Assembly (NCBI RefSeq): GCF_000003605.2
Contig: NW_003107100.1
Location: forward strand, 62,563-126,562
From: Saccoglossus kowalevskii
Taxonomy: Eukaryota > Hemichordata > Enteropneusta > Harrimaniidae
DNA length: 64,000 nt
Direction of reading: 5' to 3'
Shown: piece by piece, positions 9,681 through 24,600 of the stretch
Layout: each line of letters begins with the position of its first letter
Position numbering within the stretch: the first letter of the stretch is position 1
Notes under the pieces: generated by a model
What the model saw: only the letters and a program-made list of their open reading frames with translations
Database searches by the model: none
Told to the model about the DNA's origin: nothing
Position numbers and translations under genes: made by a program

Positions 9681-12600
9681 CTAGAACATGAAGTGGATTG
9701 ATATTATTGGTGTCATTAATTAAAGAACATAGCAATTTGAATTTCACAAAAAACATATACTAGTAGTGTGCATTACAGATAGATAAAACAAATGTGTCAA
9801 CAAAATTTATACATAATTTTGAATTCTTTTGCAAATTTAAAAAATTTACATGAAAAATGACATTTTGTGACAAATATGAAGTTGATAATCATGCGAAAAT
9901 AAATCTCAGTTTTTATTGTTTGGAAGTTTTCATTTCAACAGACACTAGAATGTTTTAAAATACCATGCTGATTTAATATGAAGAGAAATTTTCATGAGAA
10001 ATATTACTTTAGTTTGAATTCAGTCAGTTATAGAAAGTTGAAATTCTTGAAAACAGGATTCTTTTTTGCGAGAGCACAATCATGCAAAATATTGTGAAAA
10101 GTAAAAATGGTAGAATAACCTATTAGCAATTCAATTAAATGCCAATAAAAATTATGGTAAAAAAAAATGAAAAAAGAAAATTTGGGTGTATCATGATATG
10201 ATACACAAAGTGTTTGTAAATTTGTTGATTTATAGCAACAGAGTGAAAATCACATCAAACATGACATAAACAACAAATCACAACTGACAAAAAGTAAACA
10301 AAATACCCATGATGCATTGTACTGTAACGATTTATAAACATTGTGTAATACAATATGGTCCAGATCTAATATCTGTCAACTAACATTAAAAACCAATGAA
10401 ATTGTCAGAACTTGACCTTGATGACCACAATGCATCATGGGAAATACAAGGAACAAGTCACAGGAACAAAGATTACAATAAAACAAATCAAGAGCCAGGC
10501 ATGAACTGAATTGTGTATAATGGGAATTAATTTAATGGATCTTGGGGGAAATGCAGTGTATTATGGGAATATATGATGCTGTGCATTGTGGGAAATATGA
10601 TACAGTGCATCAAGGGTAATATATATAAATGCAATGCATCATGGGAAACATGTGTTTAATACAATGAATCATGGGAAAACTTGAGTGAATGAATGAGAGA
10701 AGTTGCGTAACACAATTAAAAGCACTTAAACCACACTGAGTGAGCAGGATGCCACCGATCCCATGTCATGCTTACCCTTGTGAAGAGCCCACCTGGAAGG
10801 GAATGGAAGGAAGCAATGCAGACAAAGATAAAAGACGATGAAACTATGTGAGTGAATGAAAAACCAGAGTTATAACCATGTGACATAGAGAGAAAGAAAG
10901 GGAGAGTTAGAATAAGCAATGACAAACATGCTTGAAGTAAATTAGTATAAATGAAACCGGATTTAAATAAGTTTTTGAAGTTTTTATTGATCACCACCAC
11001 CACACTTATGAGGAGAGAACAACAACTTTGTGAATTTGTTTTATAGAGATGGGCAGAAAAAGAATTGCCATTTTTGGAAAATGGAAGCATCATCTTTAAA
11101 CTTTGTTATGACCAATAGAGGGCGCCATATTCATAAATTACATGGATACAAGGAATTGGAGGAGAGAGAAAGAATGGAGAATTGGAGGTGGCTTAATGGG
11201 ACAAGAAAAATTAGAGTATTAGAAAAATAAGGCAGTGAAAATTGACAGGCTAAAAAACAGACTAAATATGACTTTCTTCTTTGCTTGAATGTTGTCATCT
11301 GTTGTGCTTCAATTCTACATTGTAACAATATGCAGACAATAAAAGCAAATCGATATTGATTATAAAAAAAATTGAGGTCAGTTTTTTCGTGATAGAAATA
11401 TATTGTTATTTTGCAGATGGGACATAGCAAGTACCTTACATATTGAGTGACAAACAACACACTACAAAATTTGCAATGGCTTTGCTTAGCAACTACAAAG
11501 AAAAATTGTTGGGTTTTATGCAGGTGTTCTCCATCTGAATCTAGGCCCACAGTATACCCATGTGAACAGTGCCAAAACTCACACAGTCATGTACAAGACC
11601 AACTAGTTAGTCTGCACCACTTTACATGCATCAGCTCCTGACAGTAATGCAATCAATCTGACAGTTTTTATATACAGGAAATGCAACACAATGAATACAG
11701 CATTATCACGCTGGGCAAAACAAGAAAACCTGTTGCTATGTAAACAACATTTTGAGAAGTAACCCCCCCCCCCCCCCTGACATGACACAAATGACAGATA
11801 CTTCAACATACTACCCTTACCTTATTACTCATTGCGGATGTTTTGTCATTTGAATTTCTAGACGGTGTAGGGCTTGGCACTGGTGACGGTGTTAAGGGTA
11901 CTTCCTCCAGAAAATTAGATGGGACTAATCCTCTCTCCCCACGAATTTCAGCCTGTGAGGAAACAATCATAATGTTAAAACACCAGTTATTGCACACCAG
12001 ATTGCATCATTTAGTGTTCTATAAACATTCAATGTGATCAATAAAACATGTGTAAACAAAACTGTTTATTTACACAAACTTCAAACATGCTGAGTGATGA
12101 CCTGCAAGACTTTAATGTAAAAAAACAGAAGAGCGCCTCCTGGAGGTGAATCAACAGACAATCAGCATTACTTTATCTTGGAGTGTATTCGCTGCACTGC
12201 ATCAAGATGATCCCTAATAACTCAAGCTCCACTATTATGTGATGTCACACCTTGGATGCCACTGAGCAGTGTAGATCCAAGTAAAGACAGTGGACGACAA
12301 TGAAATCATCGCAGGTAAAAAGTTGATTTGAGTTATACTGCTGATTTTGACAAGTTAATTTTTCAACTTTATGATAAATTACATATTTTTTCCAAGAGTT
12401 TCAATTCCATAGCAGCATACCGATAAATCATGGGACAATCTAATGACCTTGATTACATTCGCTTCATACAATTTCCCTTTGTTACCATGAGTGATCGCTG
12501 CAACATTACTTTATGCACTCGTGAATGCACTATAGATATTGAACATTTCATGTTGCATCATTTCAGAAAAATGAGAAATTAAACATAACAAGAAGTGTGA

Positions 12601-15600
12601 TGTGTGTAGTTGTTCTAATAGGGGGATGACTAAAGAGGATGTTAACACTTACTAGAAAGAAGCCATCATCGTCCATCTCGCCATCCACCAAGATAATATC
12701 TCCGGTTTTAAACGCCAACTCTACGTCAGAATCTACATTAGGAGATGCCTGCCTGGGATCATAGTCGAACAGCGCCACCATCTTTCTCAAGTGTATCGGT
12801 CCTTCAACGGGTATATGTGCTTTCCCATTGGCCGACTTCTGGACTTCCCCCCTCGGGCTGTAAGATACACTATTGGAGCTACTTGGGCTGATTGTTGCAC
12901 TTCTGGGAGATCTACTTCTTGGAGAGTTACCCAGTGATTCCCTCACAAATCGTTCTTCTGCAGACTTTTCATCCAACTGTGCCTCCACGACCATGTTACA
13001 AGGTACAAAACCTGTTCTACCATTGGCCTCGCCATGGAAGAACCCATCAGAGTCTTTATCTCCGTAAACCTATAAAAGAATACAAGTATGTACAAAGTGA
13101 AACAGCCCTCCATTTTTTTTGTATCTGCTATAATTTTGTAGTATCAAACATGATAACTGAATCCTTATACAACTCCAAATACATGTAGATTAATGCTGTA
13201 TTTCCAAGAAGGCAATTGAATTTTAAAAAGCAGTTCACAGAGTACACGGGGAAAGTATCACTATTTGTTACCACTGTATCCAGTCCTGGGCCTATGAATT
13301 ACAGTAATAAATAGGGACATTACTAATAATGTTAATAGGAGGCCACTGCAAAGTTTGCACTCAGTATGTGACCATAGGCTGGCTGATACACTGAACTGTC
13401 ACTGTACTTCTGCCTGCATACGTTGCGAGTACAGTACAATAATATTTTCAGGGGAGTAATTCACCTTAATCAACTGTCCTTCAGTAAAAGGTAATTCTTC
13501 ATCAATAGCGTCCTCGTTAGGCGACATGATAGAAGGGTCGTAAGTAAACAATGCCACAAAGTATCTGACAGTGCTATCATCGTATAATTCCTCTGGTGGT
13601 TCACTTCCTGTACTTTCACCTTCTATGTCGTTTGGCGATAGAGAATCCCTGTAGTTGTGATTCCGCCGTTCTTGTTCCACAGGGCTCCCGTACGTCTCCT
13701 TTCTTTCTTGGTAACGTTCATATCTGTTATTGTACTGATCTTGGCGGTAATTTTTTTCTTTGCCTGGAGAGTACCTTTGTTGTCCATGACTGTCAAATTC
13801 TTGATCAGACCCGTAATGGTCAGATATAGTTGATCCGGTTCCTAGACCCTCGCTGTTACTGTCTTTTGTAATCTCTGAAAATCATTAAAAAAACATTTGT
13901 CATTTATTTAGAATATAATATTTATAAAGTCAAAAATATATTAGTAGTCAAATCACACTATATTATGATAAATATAAATGAAAAAATTAGTAAGTTTTTG
14001 CAAGCACTAGCAGAGTTCCAGACAGAATGCACATAGACAACAGTGTTATTATTCAACCAATGTACAGTGTCAAGAAACATCAAGTTACTGTAAACATATT
14101 AATTATTCACTGGGTTTTAATTTCATTGATATGTGAAAATCAATTTTTAAATCTGCATGAACTTGTGAAATTAAAATAATTTTTTACAGAACTCATTTTT
14201 CTTGGCAAATGCAAGAATTTAAAATCCAGTGAATATTACTTAAAATATCAATACAGTGTGAATAATTATCTAATGTTATAATTATTGATGTTCAATTTGG
14301 ACAACCAAACTAAGTAAACAAAAATTAAAATAACGACATATTAATACTTGTGTGGCATTGAAATTTGGTAGGGTTTTCTTTCAGGCAATAAACTTCCTTG
14401 GGATTCAGAACAAATCACCAAAAAAAAAAACAAAGCAAAATATTTCCAGTAAACAGATTAGATTGAAATTATACATATCATCTGCACATGTTGTCCAACA
14501 TGTTCAACTTTTTGTTCACACGTTGTTCAAATGTTGTCCACATGTTAAATGACTTTCTGTGTCTACATCAGTTCTATTTTTGGTGGGATTTTGTAATATT
14601 GACAAGGGAAGCATTCATGAGTAAATAACGCTGATATCACAGATACATGTTTTTCCCTGATGTCGAAACCAGAGTGTAAGCTGCTGAATTGTTACAATAT
14701 TTCTTTCTATGTAGAAAATTATAGCCAGTTGAGAGTAAAATATACTCTAGCAATAGCTGTGTCTTTATAACTTTATATCTGCCAGCGTTTATGAGATTAA
14801 TTTAATTGTACACTATTTACTGCATCAAGCCATCATTTAAAAATAAATCTATTGCGAGAAAAAAAAATGCTCAATGTGATGTGTGCATGTGTGCAGTGCC
14901 AGATAATCACACAATGCATTCTGGGAAAATAATTATATAATGCAATGCATGGATGCAAAGCCTAATGAAAAAGAAAGTAAGAATCACAAATTAAGAAAAG
15001 AAGTTAATTGACAAGTTTCAGATAAATCAAATAAATATAATTATTACCTGCAACACCTAAAACGATTAAAAATAAAAAATGTCATAAATCCAAATGAAAA
15101 TAAATGAAAATAATGAATAATTAAATAAAGATTGATAAATAATAAACAGACTAATAACAAAAATTATTGAATAAATTTTGTATTGGATGAAAAGTAACAA
15201 CAAAGTTTCAGATGGTAACCATAGTTACAGAGATGCTAGACCCTAATGTATTTACCTATTTGTGGTACAGTGATAGGTTTCGGTTTAAGAGGTACTGGTT
15301 CCTGCACATGGTGGTCTGGTGACTGTTCAGTCTCCCGATCATAGTCAGTTTGTTGTCTAATGACAGGTATAGGCACTGTTAAATCTTCACGACTAAACTG
15401 CTCCATTTCAGGATCAGTGTCAAATTCTAATTCATGATTACTCTGAAAATAAAAAAAAGTTGTCAACAAGGAAAATAATTATGAACTATGACAATGATAA
15501 CACATTGATGAAAACAATGATGATGACAACACTGTCAACAAGGACACTGACAACACCATCAACGAGGACAATGACAACACCATGAATGATGACCGTGACG

Positions 15601-18600
15601 ACAACAATGTCATTTTATTAAAGATATGGGTATTATAAGTAAGAAAACTTAATGTACCTTGACATTTTTCGGCTGCATGCCTTTGAACTCATTATTATTA
15701 TTTGCTGCCATGTCGTCAGTGTCCGTCAACTCCTCTTCAACTTCTTCTGCTATATCAGAAAGCTCAGAACGATCACTGCTATCCTCAGAATGTAATTCTT
15801 CACGGAAACTAGGACGGATTTCAGGTTTCTATAAAACAAAGAACAAGTTTACCAGTTAGGATCAGAACCCCGCCTCCAATACAGGAAAACCTGTAAAACA
15901 AATTGTTGATTGTGTATGGCTACACATGTATCACATGATATGCTAATGATTACTTGCATCAAAGAATCATGAATAGCTATATGTACTGATATTTATTACA
16001 ACATTGAACAAGACCCCTCAACTGCAGCACTGAGAAAGGCCACCTAACTGCATGATAAATTTCATCTGAAACATTTATTTATAACTTTTGGTTTTAATGC
16101 ATGTACTATAGACTGTCGCACTGTGACACCATTTATGCCAACCAGCATGATAAGAAATGTTGCACACCGATAAGAACCAGCTCACAAACCGCTGTGACAT
16201 TGCTTTCCATACGCTGTTTTATTAGCAGGAACACGAACATATATATTTAAATGCAACACTAGTGCACAATTGCAGTTATTCTATCCTTGGGTGCGAATAA
16301 CAGGTATTTGCCTACCAGTTACTGCACAAGCACACATGAGCAAAACAATTGTGGCATCCTACATAACTGCCATCACACAGTCGACAAGAAATGGCGACAA
16401 GAGCAGTGTTGTACGGTACAGCTTACACCATCCTTGTTTGTCAGCATAATAATGCATAACAACAAACAACAAAATGCAAAACAAACAACAAAATGCAAAA
16501 CCAGTTTGCACCAGTCATTGGCAGTTGCTAATTAAAAATAGAACAACTCACAAAAAGTTGTAAGAATTCTGCAACATTTGACTATTTTAGAGCAAAAAGA
16601 GACTCAACTCTAAAACACAAATACGTCTATAAATAATTTGAAAATGAAATCTTGTTAGGTATCTTCGACACATCGTAAATAATTATTGGATTAAAAATAA
16701 ATCTTTAAAGTCATGATAAAAAAAATGGAAATACAGATGGGAATGGTAATGAAAACGCATGCAGGTATTTTTATAAGTGGCATGCCATGCAATATATGAA
16801 ATCTTACAACCCAAAACAACAGCGAACACATCGCTACATTCTTCCGTTACCAGTTACCACCCACCTTTATGAGAGCTATATCGTCTATTGGTACTTGATC
16901 TAGTCTATCCTCTAGATTGGCACTAACTGGAGACATGCTGTCTTTTCTAAAAGTTTCTACAATTTCTTCGGATAGCGTGCTTGTTGAGTCATCGGGTGAC
17001 ACATTCTCATACATCCCTCCACCAGGCTATATAAGGTAACATTCCATGATAAGGAGGAGAGCAAGGATGATGAAGAGGAGTCAGCATACAAAGACGGAGA
17101 TTAAAGAGAAAGAGAAGTAGAGAGAAGGTGGGAATTATTACAAAGGAGGGTATTGTATGACATTCAAATACTTTTAAAAAAAAAAAAAAAAATTGTCCTA
17201 AGATTGTCAACTATGGTCACCATTCATATAACATTCCTGCATCATCTTGTTTTGAATATTATTAATAAATTTTACTCAAAAACCCGAAGGCAGCAACAAA
17301 TTTTACACATTTGGTTTAAAAACAAATAAAATAGAAAAAATTTACATCAAATTTTTTTCTCCAACATTGTAATGCACTATTGTGATATCAATTTTACACA
17401 AATTTAATGGAATGTTCTAGTTTTTACTGGCTTTAGTAAAATGTAAGAGAACAAAAGAAAGTCGGTTTTCAGTTTGTGAAAACTGACAAAAGTTGACATG
17501 TAGATCGGTCTCAATTGTTCAATAGAAAAATTTCATGCATATATTACAAAAGGTGTCAGTTAAACACAAAATGTTTAAGAATGTAATTATTTCCTATTTC
17601 TATGCACTGCCATCTTGAATGCTAGTAAGTTTGGAATTGTGGGATATCGCATAATGAAAGAGATAATAACACAGAATAATTCAACATTTCACATGTAAAA
17701 GATATACACACATATTGTAAACAGTTGTGACAGTTGCTGTAGGAAAGGGGGGAAACAGGTGACAACATGCAAATACAAAAAATCTCTCATAGATTTGTAT
17801 GCAATACAAAGAAGGGGGTTAACTTGTGTCAAATCAAATCCCATCTAACCATGACAATACCCTGGCGTTCTCACTCATGACTTTTTGTTAATGATGCAAA
17901 ATGAGATCAATATCGGCAGACATATTCCCTATTTTGAGCAAAAGACAGAAAAGTGACCATTTTTGTAAACATCGATGGGAAACTTAATACTCTACAGCCC
18001 TAGCACATTTACTGCTAGTCATCAGACTACCAACTCTCTATTAGACATTTTTATGAAATTTTTCTATAATTTCGCTGTTAATTTATGACCTAATGAACAT
18101 CTATCTCATTTGGCACAGATTTGGATCAATGTGAGCAATTTAGTATACCAAGTACTGTAGAATGAACAATATAAAGTAATATTGCAATATAGTAAGCTTT
18201 AATGCACCGAATGGTCAATAATTAAACACAAATTTGTACATACACCAGAATTTCATAATATTAAACTATAAAACTCACCAATATGAGGAACTAGCAGTTC
18301 AGAAATTTTGATAACACTTGTCATTCGTGGTGTATGGAAAGCGGTAATTGTGAAAGACTTACAGATCGATCTAACCTATTACCAGCACTAAATAATCCAT
18401 GACGTATTTCGGTTCTAATTTAGGATACATCTGTTAAGTCGGTAATCTGGGATTATTTCAAATATCAAACCATTGATGAACTGAATAGGAGTGGTGAGTG
18501 GGTGGACCATAAAATATTACTATCTGTATCAGGTATCGTTCTACTACTAAAGAAACACTGTAGCTGCCAAGATGGGAAGTTTACTCAAACTGACTATACT

Positions 18601-21600
18601 TTTGTTTTGTTTTGTTAATAATGTAAACATTGAGCACAACATTTTTCCTGCCAAAATGTTGGTGTAGCACAGTGCCTATTTTCATTTAATTTTTTTGATA
18701 ATTCTATACCAGATCAGCATAATTTCCTATTGCCTACTTGATCAAAATGATAAAAAAAATCAAATCTGAAAGTCGTATTTTGTGAAAGGTTACACAAACA
18801 TTCACATTGGCATTCAAAGGGTTAATACTGACTTTATCATAGTTACTGATCAGACACCGATATCCCATAATAATAAGTAGATGGAAAGTTAGGTGCACTG
18901 CAAGTGTAGGGAAGAAAAGAACGTCAGAGTTTGTGTTGCCATGGTGACTAAAATGCCATAGTAACGCATGTACATGTACTTACAAGTAGGCGTTTAATAC
19001 GTTGATGGTCCCTAGGTTTGTGGTGATGCTGACAATAGACAGGAAAGAATTAGTCTAAGGATAAGGAGCACTTCGGGACAAGATTGATAACATCATCACT
19101 GCCACGTGATGGTAGCTATGAAGTGAATACCCCCCAAAAAGGATTGCTTTGCATCCCAAAAATGAACAAAACAAAAATCAAACAACTTTACCAAGCATTG
19201 TACAGTCTACTGACATGAACATCTCAGAACAAAAGAAATTTAGCCAAAGAAATATCCTTGTCATTTACTTTGCCGACTGAAAAGTAATTTATGATTTGAT
19301 TTTTTGACAGTCACATGACTATGATGTCATCAATCTGGGAGATAAGACCATTTATTCGATCCTGGATAACAATTGGTTGAAGTTTTAAGAATAATATCAA
19401 AAAGTCTTTGTTTTGGTTTGATGTAAATTACAAATAACAAATCAGAAACACCAAAAGACTATATTTAGTACACAGAGAAAAGTACCGAAAATCGTTCTGC
19501 TGTGTGGAATTTTCACATTTTTAGGGATTCATGAAGTCAAAATTTTGAGAAAATCACTGAAACTCTTTGTTGTACGACCCTGAAAAACCTTCAATTCTAC
19601 ACAATTTTTTTCTTTATTTTCACTGACTGAAAAATTTCCTGCCAAATTGAATCATTGTAAATCCGGGATAGAATACAAATGGGATATAAATTCAATCAAT
19701 TTAGAAAGAAAGTAGAGTGTGTCAAAATAGACATATGAGATGACAACATGTAAGAAATGATTTCAAGAAAGAAATCGGGATTTGAAAGTTTGAAATGATT
19801 CTTCATTCATCAAAAAGCAAACATTAACTGTAGTGGGTGTTAAAATCATGCAACAAACAGAAATTCTAAGTGCGTGTTTATGAGGTTTATATATATGTCA
19901 GAATATGAACTTATACAAACAAACATTGTACCTGAAATCTGTGATGCACCTAACTTGTACTACCAGAATGCAGTGCAAACATTAGTTTAAAGCAGCGCCC
20001 TCTATAGGCAAGCTTGTACTCTGCCGATAGAGGTATAAATATGCATACTGGAGCACAAACAGGAAAAACAAGAAATTGTAAATAATAGAATATCTGTATC
20101 AATACTCACTCTGGAGCCATCAGGTAGTGTTTCTGGCTTCTTCACTCGAACCATTTCTTTTGGAATACGCAGACCACGTGAATCTGCCGACGGCCCATTA
20201 CTTGAAAGTGTTCGGACAGTGAGATACCGGAATGGTGTACTCTTGATTTTACTGGTGTTAACTACCAATCGATCAGCTAATGAAGTGAATGGTATTAAGT
20301 TAATTTTTAATTAAAAATTCCAACTATTAAATAACATTACATGTTTAAAAGGACATTAAATCCAGAGGGTCACGAAGAGAATAAATATAAGAAAATTTTT
20401 ACTAAATTATAATAGACAAAGATAAAATTAATTAAATCAACAGCATAGTTTGTGTTGCATTTTGGGTGATGAAAATACTGTAAAACCATTTATTGTTACT
20501 GAAATTTAATTTTAGTATTTTAATGCTTTGCGCAATTTTCACTACTAAGGTTTAAAGTTCATAAACTTGGCAGGAAAAAATGATTTTCACTTATGGGCAA
20601 AAATAGAGAATAATTAATGCTACAACAGTATGACAATTATGAGGTGTATATTGGTAATAAAAACCCAGGTACCTGTTGGCGAGTCTGTGATTCCTAATTC
20701 CTGCTCATCTACATAGACAGCGTATCCTGTTACCATAGCACCATTGGAAGTACCTGATATTGTAATAGTCACTGGCAACCATGTGACTAATAATGACCCA
20801 CTGTAAGGACCATCTTCTACTTGTACATCTAAGGGTGGATCAGGAAGGCCTGGAACAATAAATGAATAATGCCCTGTCAAATGAGACCCCAAATGAGCAA
20901 TAATGCTCAGTCAAAAAGTTGATTTCAAATGAGGTTTACTTAGGCCTGGAACAATTAATGGATAATGCACTGTTAAATGAGAATTCAAATGAGAAATAAT
21001 GCTCAGTCAAAATGTTGACCTCAAATGAGATATAATGACCTGTCAAAATACTGACCTGAAGTGATAGTTAATAACCTGTCAAAATATCTCCTTTGTTGAC
21101 ATAGTTGCGAGTCATGTCTAGGAATACTAACTGACCAAATTTCAATCCAATGAAATCATTTCTGTGAGATGATTATTTCCGGCTGCTCTAGGTTCAGAAT
21201 TGAGTCAAATAGGAGCTTAGGTGTGGTTTGTTGCATGCAATGCATTGTGGGTGAATTGTTCTGAACAATGACTATTATATTGCTATGGAAGGAGAGCACC
21301 CCCAACCTTATCATTTGGAGAAGTGACTTTGGTAATTGTTTGTATACTCACCACCTGGAATCGTTTTAAACTCTATTTCTGTTGATATTCCTCTCTTATT
21401 CCGATTATCGTCCCATGACAATTTTCTACCCTTTGCTCTAACGTTCACTCGATATACCGATGATGGCGACAGACCTGAAAGTAAGCAGCACTGCCGTTAC
21501 TACATTTTACGAAAAATTACTTGCATCAGGGTTACAAATAGTACAGTATCATGAATCGATTCAAACAGTAGTCAATATCCCTGTAAGAATACACCACAAT

Positions 21601-24600
21601 CCCACTACAATAAGGTGGGAAATGGAAAAAATGTGTTTTTGTCAAGAACACATTATGTCCTCATACCATATCACTGTATTACCGGTACTGTAGTACTGTG
21701 ACCTCACGTTAAGTGGTGCCTCAGTAAATCGTGATATTGGCAATTAACGTTAAAAAAAATACATAAATTAGCTAATAATTCATTGCCTTATATATTTAAC
21801 TAGTCACTAAAGAGTATTTAATAAGCCACTAGTGAGACAAACGATGCTGGTGTTTTTCAAATCGTGTTGATGTCATTGGCATTTAACGCTAATTGCCCAA
21901 TCAATAACTTACAAAAAACATCAGCAGTTTGATTTAAGGTGTAACCTCGCTACTTTGCACATTTCTCAGTCAGTATAGTTTTGATAAAGCCTTATAAAAA
22001 CTCACTGCAATGATCAGAATCCATCACTCTGATCTCTAGTTTTCAACTGAGCAACAGTTATTGAGACTGTTTGTCCTTGAGTCATAATCCCTGATATAGC
22101 TCGTTTTTTCCTCAGATCCTGACACCTGTGACTTAGTGAGGGGGTCACTATATTTGCTCTTGTGTTGAAATATATTGATCGTATGTGTTTCAATAGAATT
22201 CATATAAAGATGCAAAAATCTACAACATGACATGTGACCTCCAGGTCATTTGCAATTCTGTTGTATTAATTGTACAAGTACCAAGACGTTAAGTTTTTTG
22301 ATACAGGTACAAAACTATGACAAGAAACAAGTTTAGAGATGCGTGCACAATAACGATGATTGACCCTATCAAACAACTTACCAGTAAGAACATATTTGTA
22401 AATGCCAGGTTTGACTGTTCTCACTTCAAGATTATTGACTGAGATCACATGTGCTAGGTTACTGTTGCCAGGCAACCACATAATCTCAGCTGATGTGGGA
22501 GCTACATTGGCTGCTTTTAGATTGCTTGGAGCCGCTGTCGATTCTGTGTTGATAAATGAGAATAAAGCGGTAAAAATGGAGTTTGCATGAATTTGTAAGT
22601 CAGACAAAGTTTGATAGTATTCAGTGAAAGCAGCAAAAGCATTTAGTTAAGGTATCTTGTAGATTTGTTGATTTCACTCGCACACAGAAAACTGGAATAT
22701 ACCAGGTTGAAGTTATTCAGTTTAACAGCCTTTATGAATATTAGCGGTACACACTAGAGGCAGAAACTCAAGAGTTGTATTGCTCCATCCAGAAAAATGC
22801 GGCCATCTTGGACGTGTGAATAAATCCTACAATTAATCATTCACAATGGTGGTGGTTTGGGAGGGGGGGGGGGGGTTGTCTGGATAAACAACTTCTAACA
22901 TGCTGCTGCTTTCATTGACTGACAAAATCAAAAGTATTATGCACAGAAAACAGTGGTTAGAAGCAAGATATTAAAAAGCACATTTAATTTTTAAAACTAC
23001 AGGTGTTAAGTAATTAAATTAAAAAAATAATATTTAGTTATAGCATTGTTAATATATGACAACCTTAAGAATATGCATATTATACTGAGTTTCATATCTT
23101 AGAATGCACGAAGTATGTCAAAAAAGCACATTACTAAAATATGAAACACAGTACATGTAACCTTGGTTACACAAACATGAGAATAATGAGATCAAGTTCA
23201 TGTGCTACTTTTTTATCATTTTTGGCGAACGAGACAATCACAAGCTGCAAGAACATTCAGAAAAATAATAATTGCTGCATAATTTAACACCGTCAATCCT
23301 GGCATGAATGTGACAATGTATGTAGCACACAAAGTTGAGTCCTTTGTAACAAGGTATAAAATAATCTACAAATAAACTAAAATAAATCTGTTATTAGTTG
23401 TTAGATTTTAAAAAGCAAAGCGTTTAAAGTTAGACTTTTAAGGCAGGCAAGCGGCTACAAATTCACATTGAGTTACACCGACCGGTACACCTACCTTTCC
23501 CGATCGTAATTGTACATGCTGCGTCGTGCGATTGGCCTCTGTGCGTGACTGTTCTAACTGATATTCGGTGGGACTCACTGGGGTTAACCCGGTCTATTAA
23601 AGCCCTTGTTTTGGCATCCCCTCTTATGGATGCTTTTAGCTGACTATCTACAAACACACGAAACTCCTTGATGTCTTTTAATGCGATCGTATCAGGAGCG
23701 ATCCACTGTAATATAATACTATCAGACATCTGACGTTCGAGTTCTAATTTCTTAGGTGCAGGTATTTCTGTAATGACATACACTAGGAAATAAACAATTT
23801 TTTTTCAGATTGTTTACTACTCTACTATGAAGTCTAATTGGAATTTTTTAATTAACTACTTGAATACAACTACTTTCTACAGTATAAGATATTGTGGCAC
23901 TGTGGTATGCCACACAAAAAATGCTTGAAGGATAGTACGCCCACCAACCCACCCAATTACAGCTGTGCAATCATAAAAAATAGTACGACGGAAATGAAAC
24001 TGTTATATGCAGTTCAAATAAAGTAACTGGTTAAAATGTGATAGACATGAAGTGACATACTCTTCCATGTATAATAAGGACTGCTCAAACCAAAGCTTTT
24101 TCTCACATCAGTGTCAAGTTCAAACTCAAGATAAACAGTTTTTTTTTTTTTTTACCAACAATGGGAGGTAGAGCTAAAAGTGCACATGTGCCTATTCTAT
24201 TCAGTTCAATTGGTGTTTTCCTGTTCTCTGGTTGGTCTTCACTTATGTCACACACACACATCAAACACAATAAACATATCTCAACAGTCATAAGTAGTAT
24301 TCATCGTCACAAAAAACCCTGAATTTACTTGCTTGCCTGGAAATTCACAGCTGGTTTTTCAATGACAAAAAAAAAAAATTATATTCTTATTCACATTAAT
24401 ATCATGCACAGTATAGGGTCGCATTACCTCCGGATGAAAAGTCGTCGATTTCACTAATGGATGTTAAACTATCAGTGTTTACGAGGCAGGAATGTTTACT
24501 GTCCGAGAGCGATAAATTATCCTCCTCTACCTCCGGAATGTCTTCTAAATCGCTGACGGTGTGGTCACCAGCACGGCGATAATGTGGCTGTTGGAATTCA

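Larger units (their letters stand above)
9681..11820 (-). other. Last intron of RIM-BP
   Basis: 2.1 kb with no convincing exon. Contains a dense cluster of TGCATnATGGGA motifs (10304-10680) and a full CTCF-like core at 11112-11125, plus a poly-C run near 11763. Several long ORFs on both strands here lack coding character. Confidence 0.6.

Noticed and set aside
10770-10793. Alternative C-terminal exon of RIM-BP (acceptor ccttccag then VGSSQG and stop)
   Set aside because: Acceptor is good but the product is only six residues and the true terminal exon at 9492-9680 is in frame and substantial; kept only as a remote possibility.
11131-11550. 139-residue minus-strand frame
   Set aside because: Cys/Phe/Leu-rich composition typical of reversed AT-rich DNA; no phase-compatible splice sites to RIM-BP exons.
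18362-18443. Exon with acceptor cttaacag and donor gtaagt
   Set aside because: Stops in all three frames.
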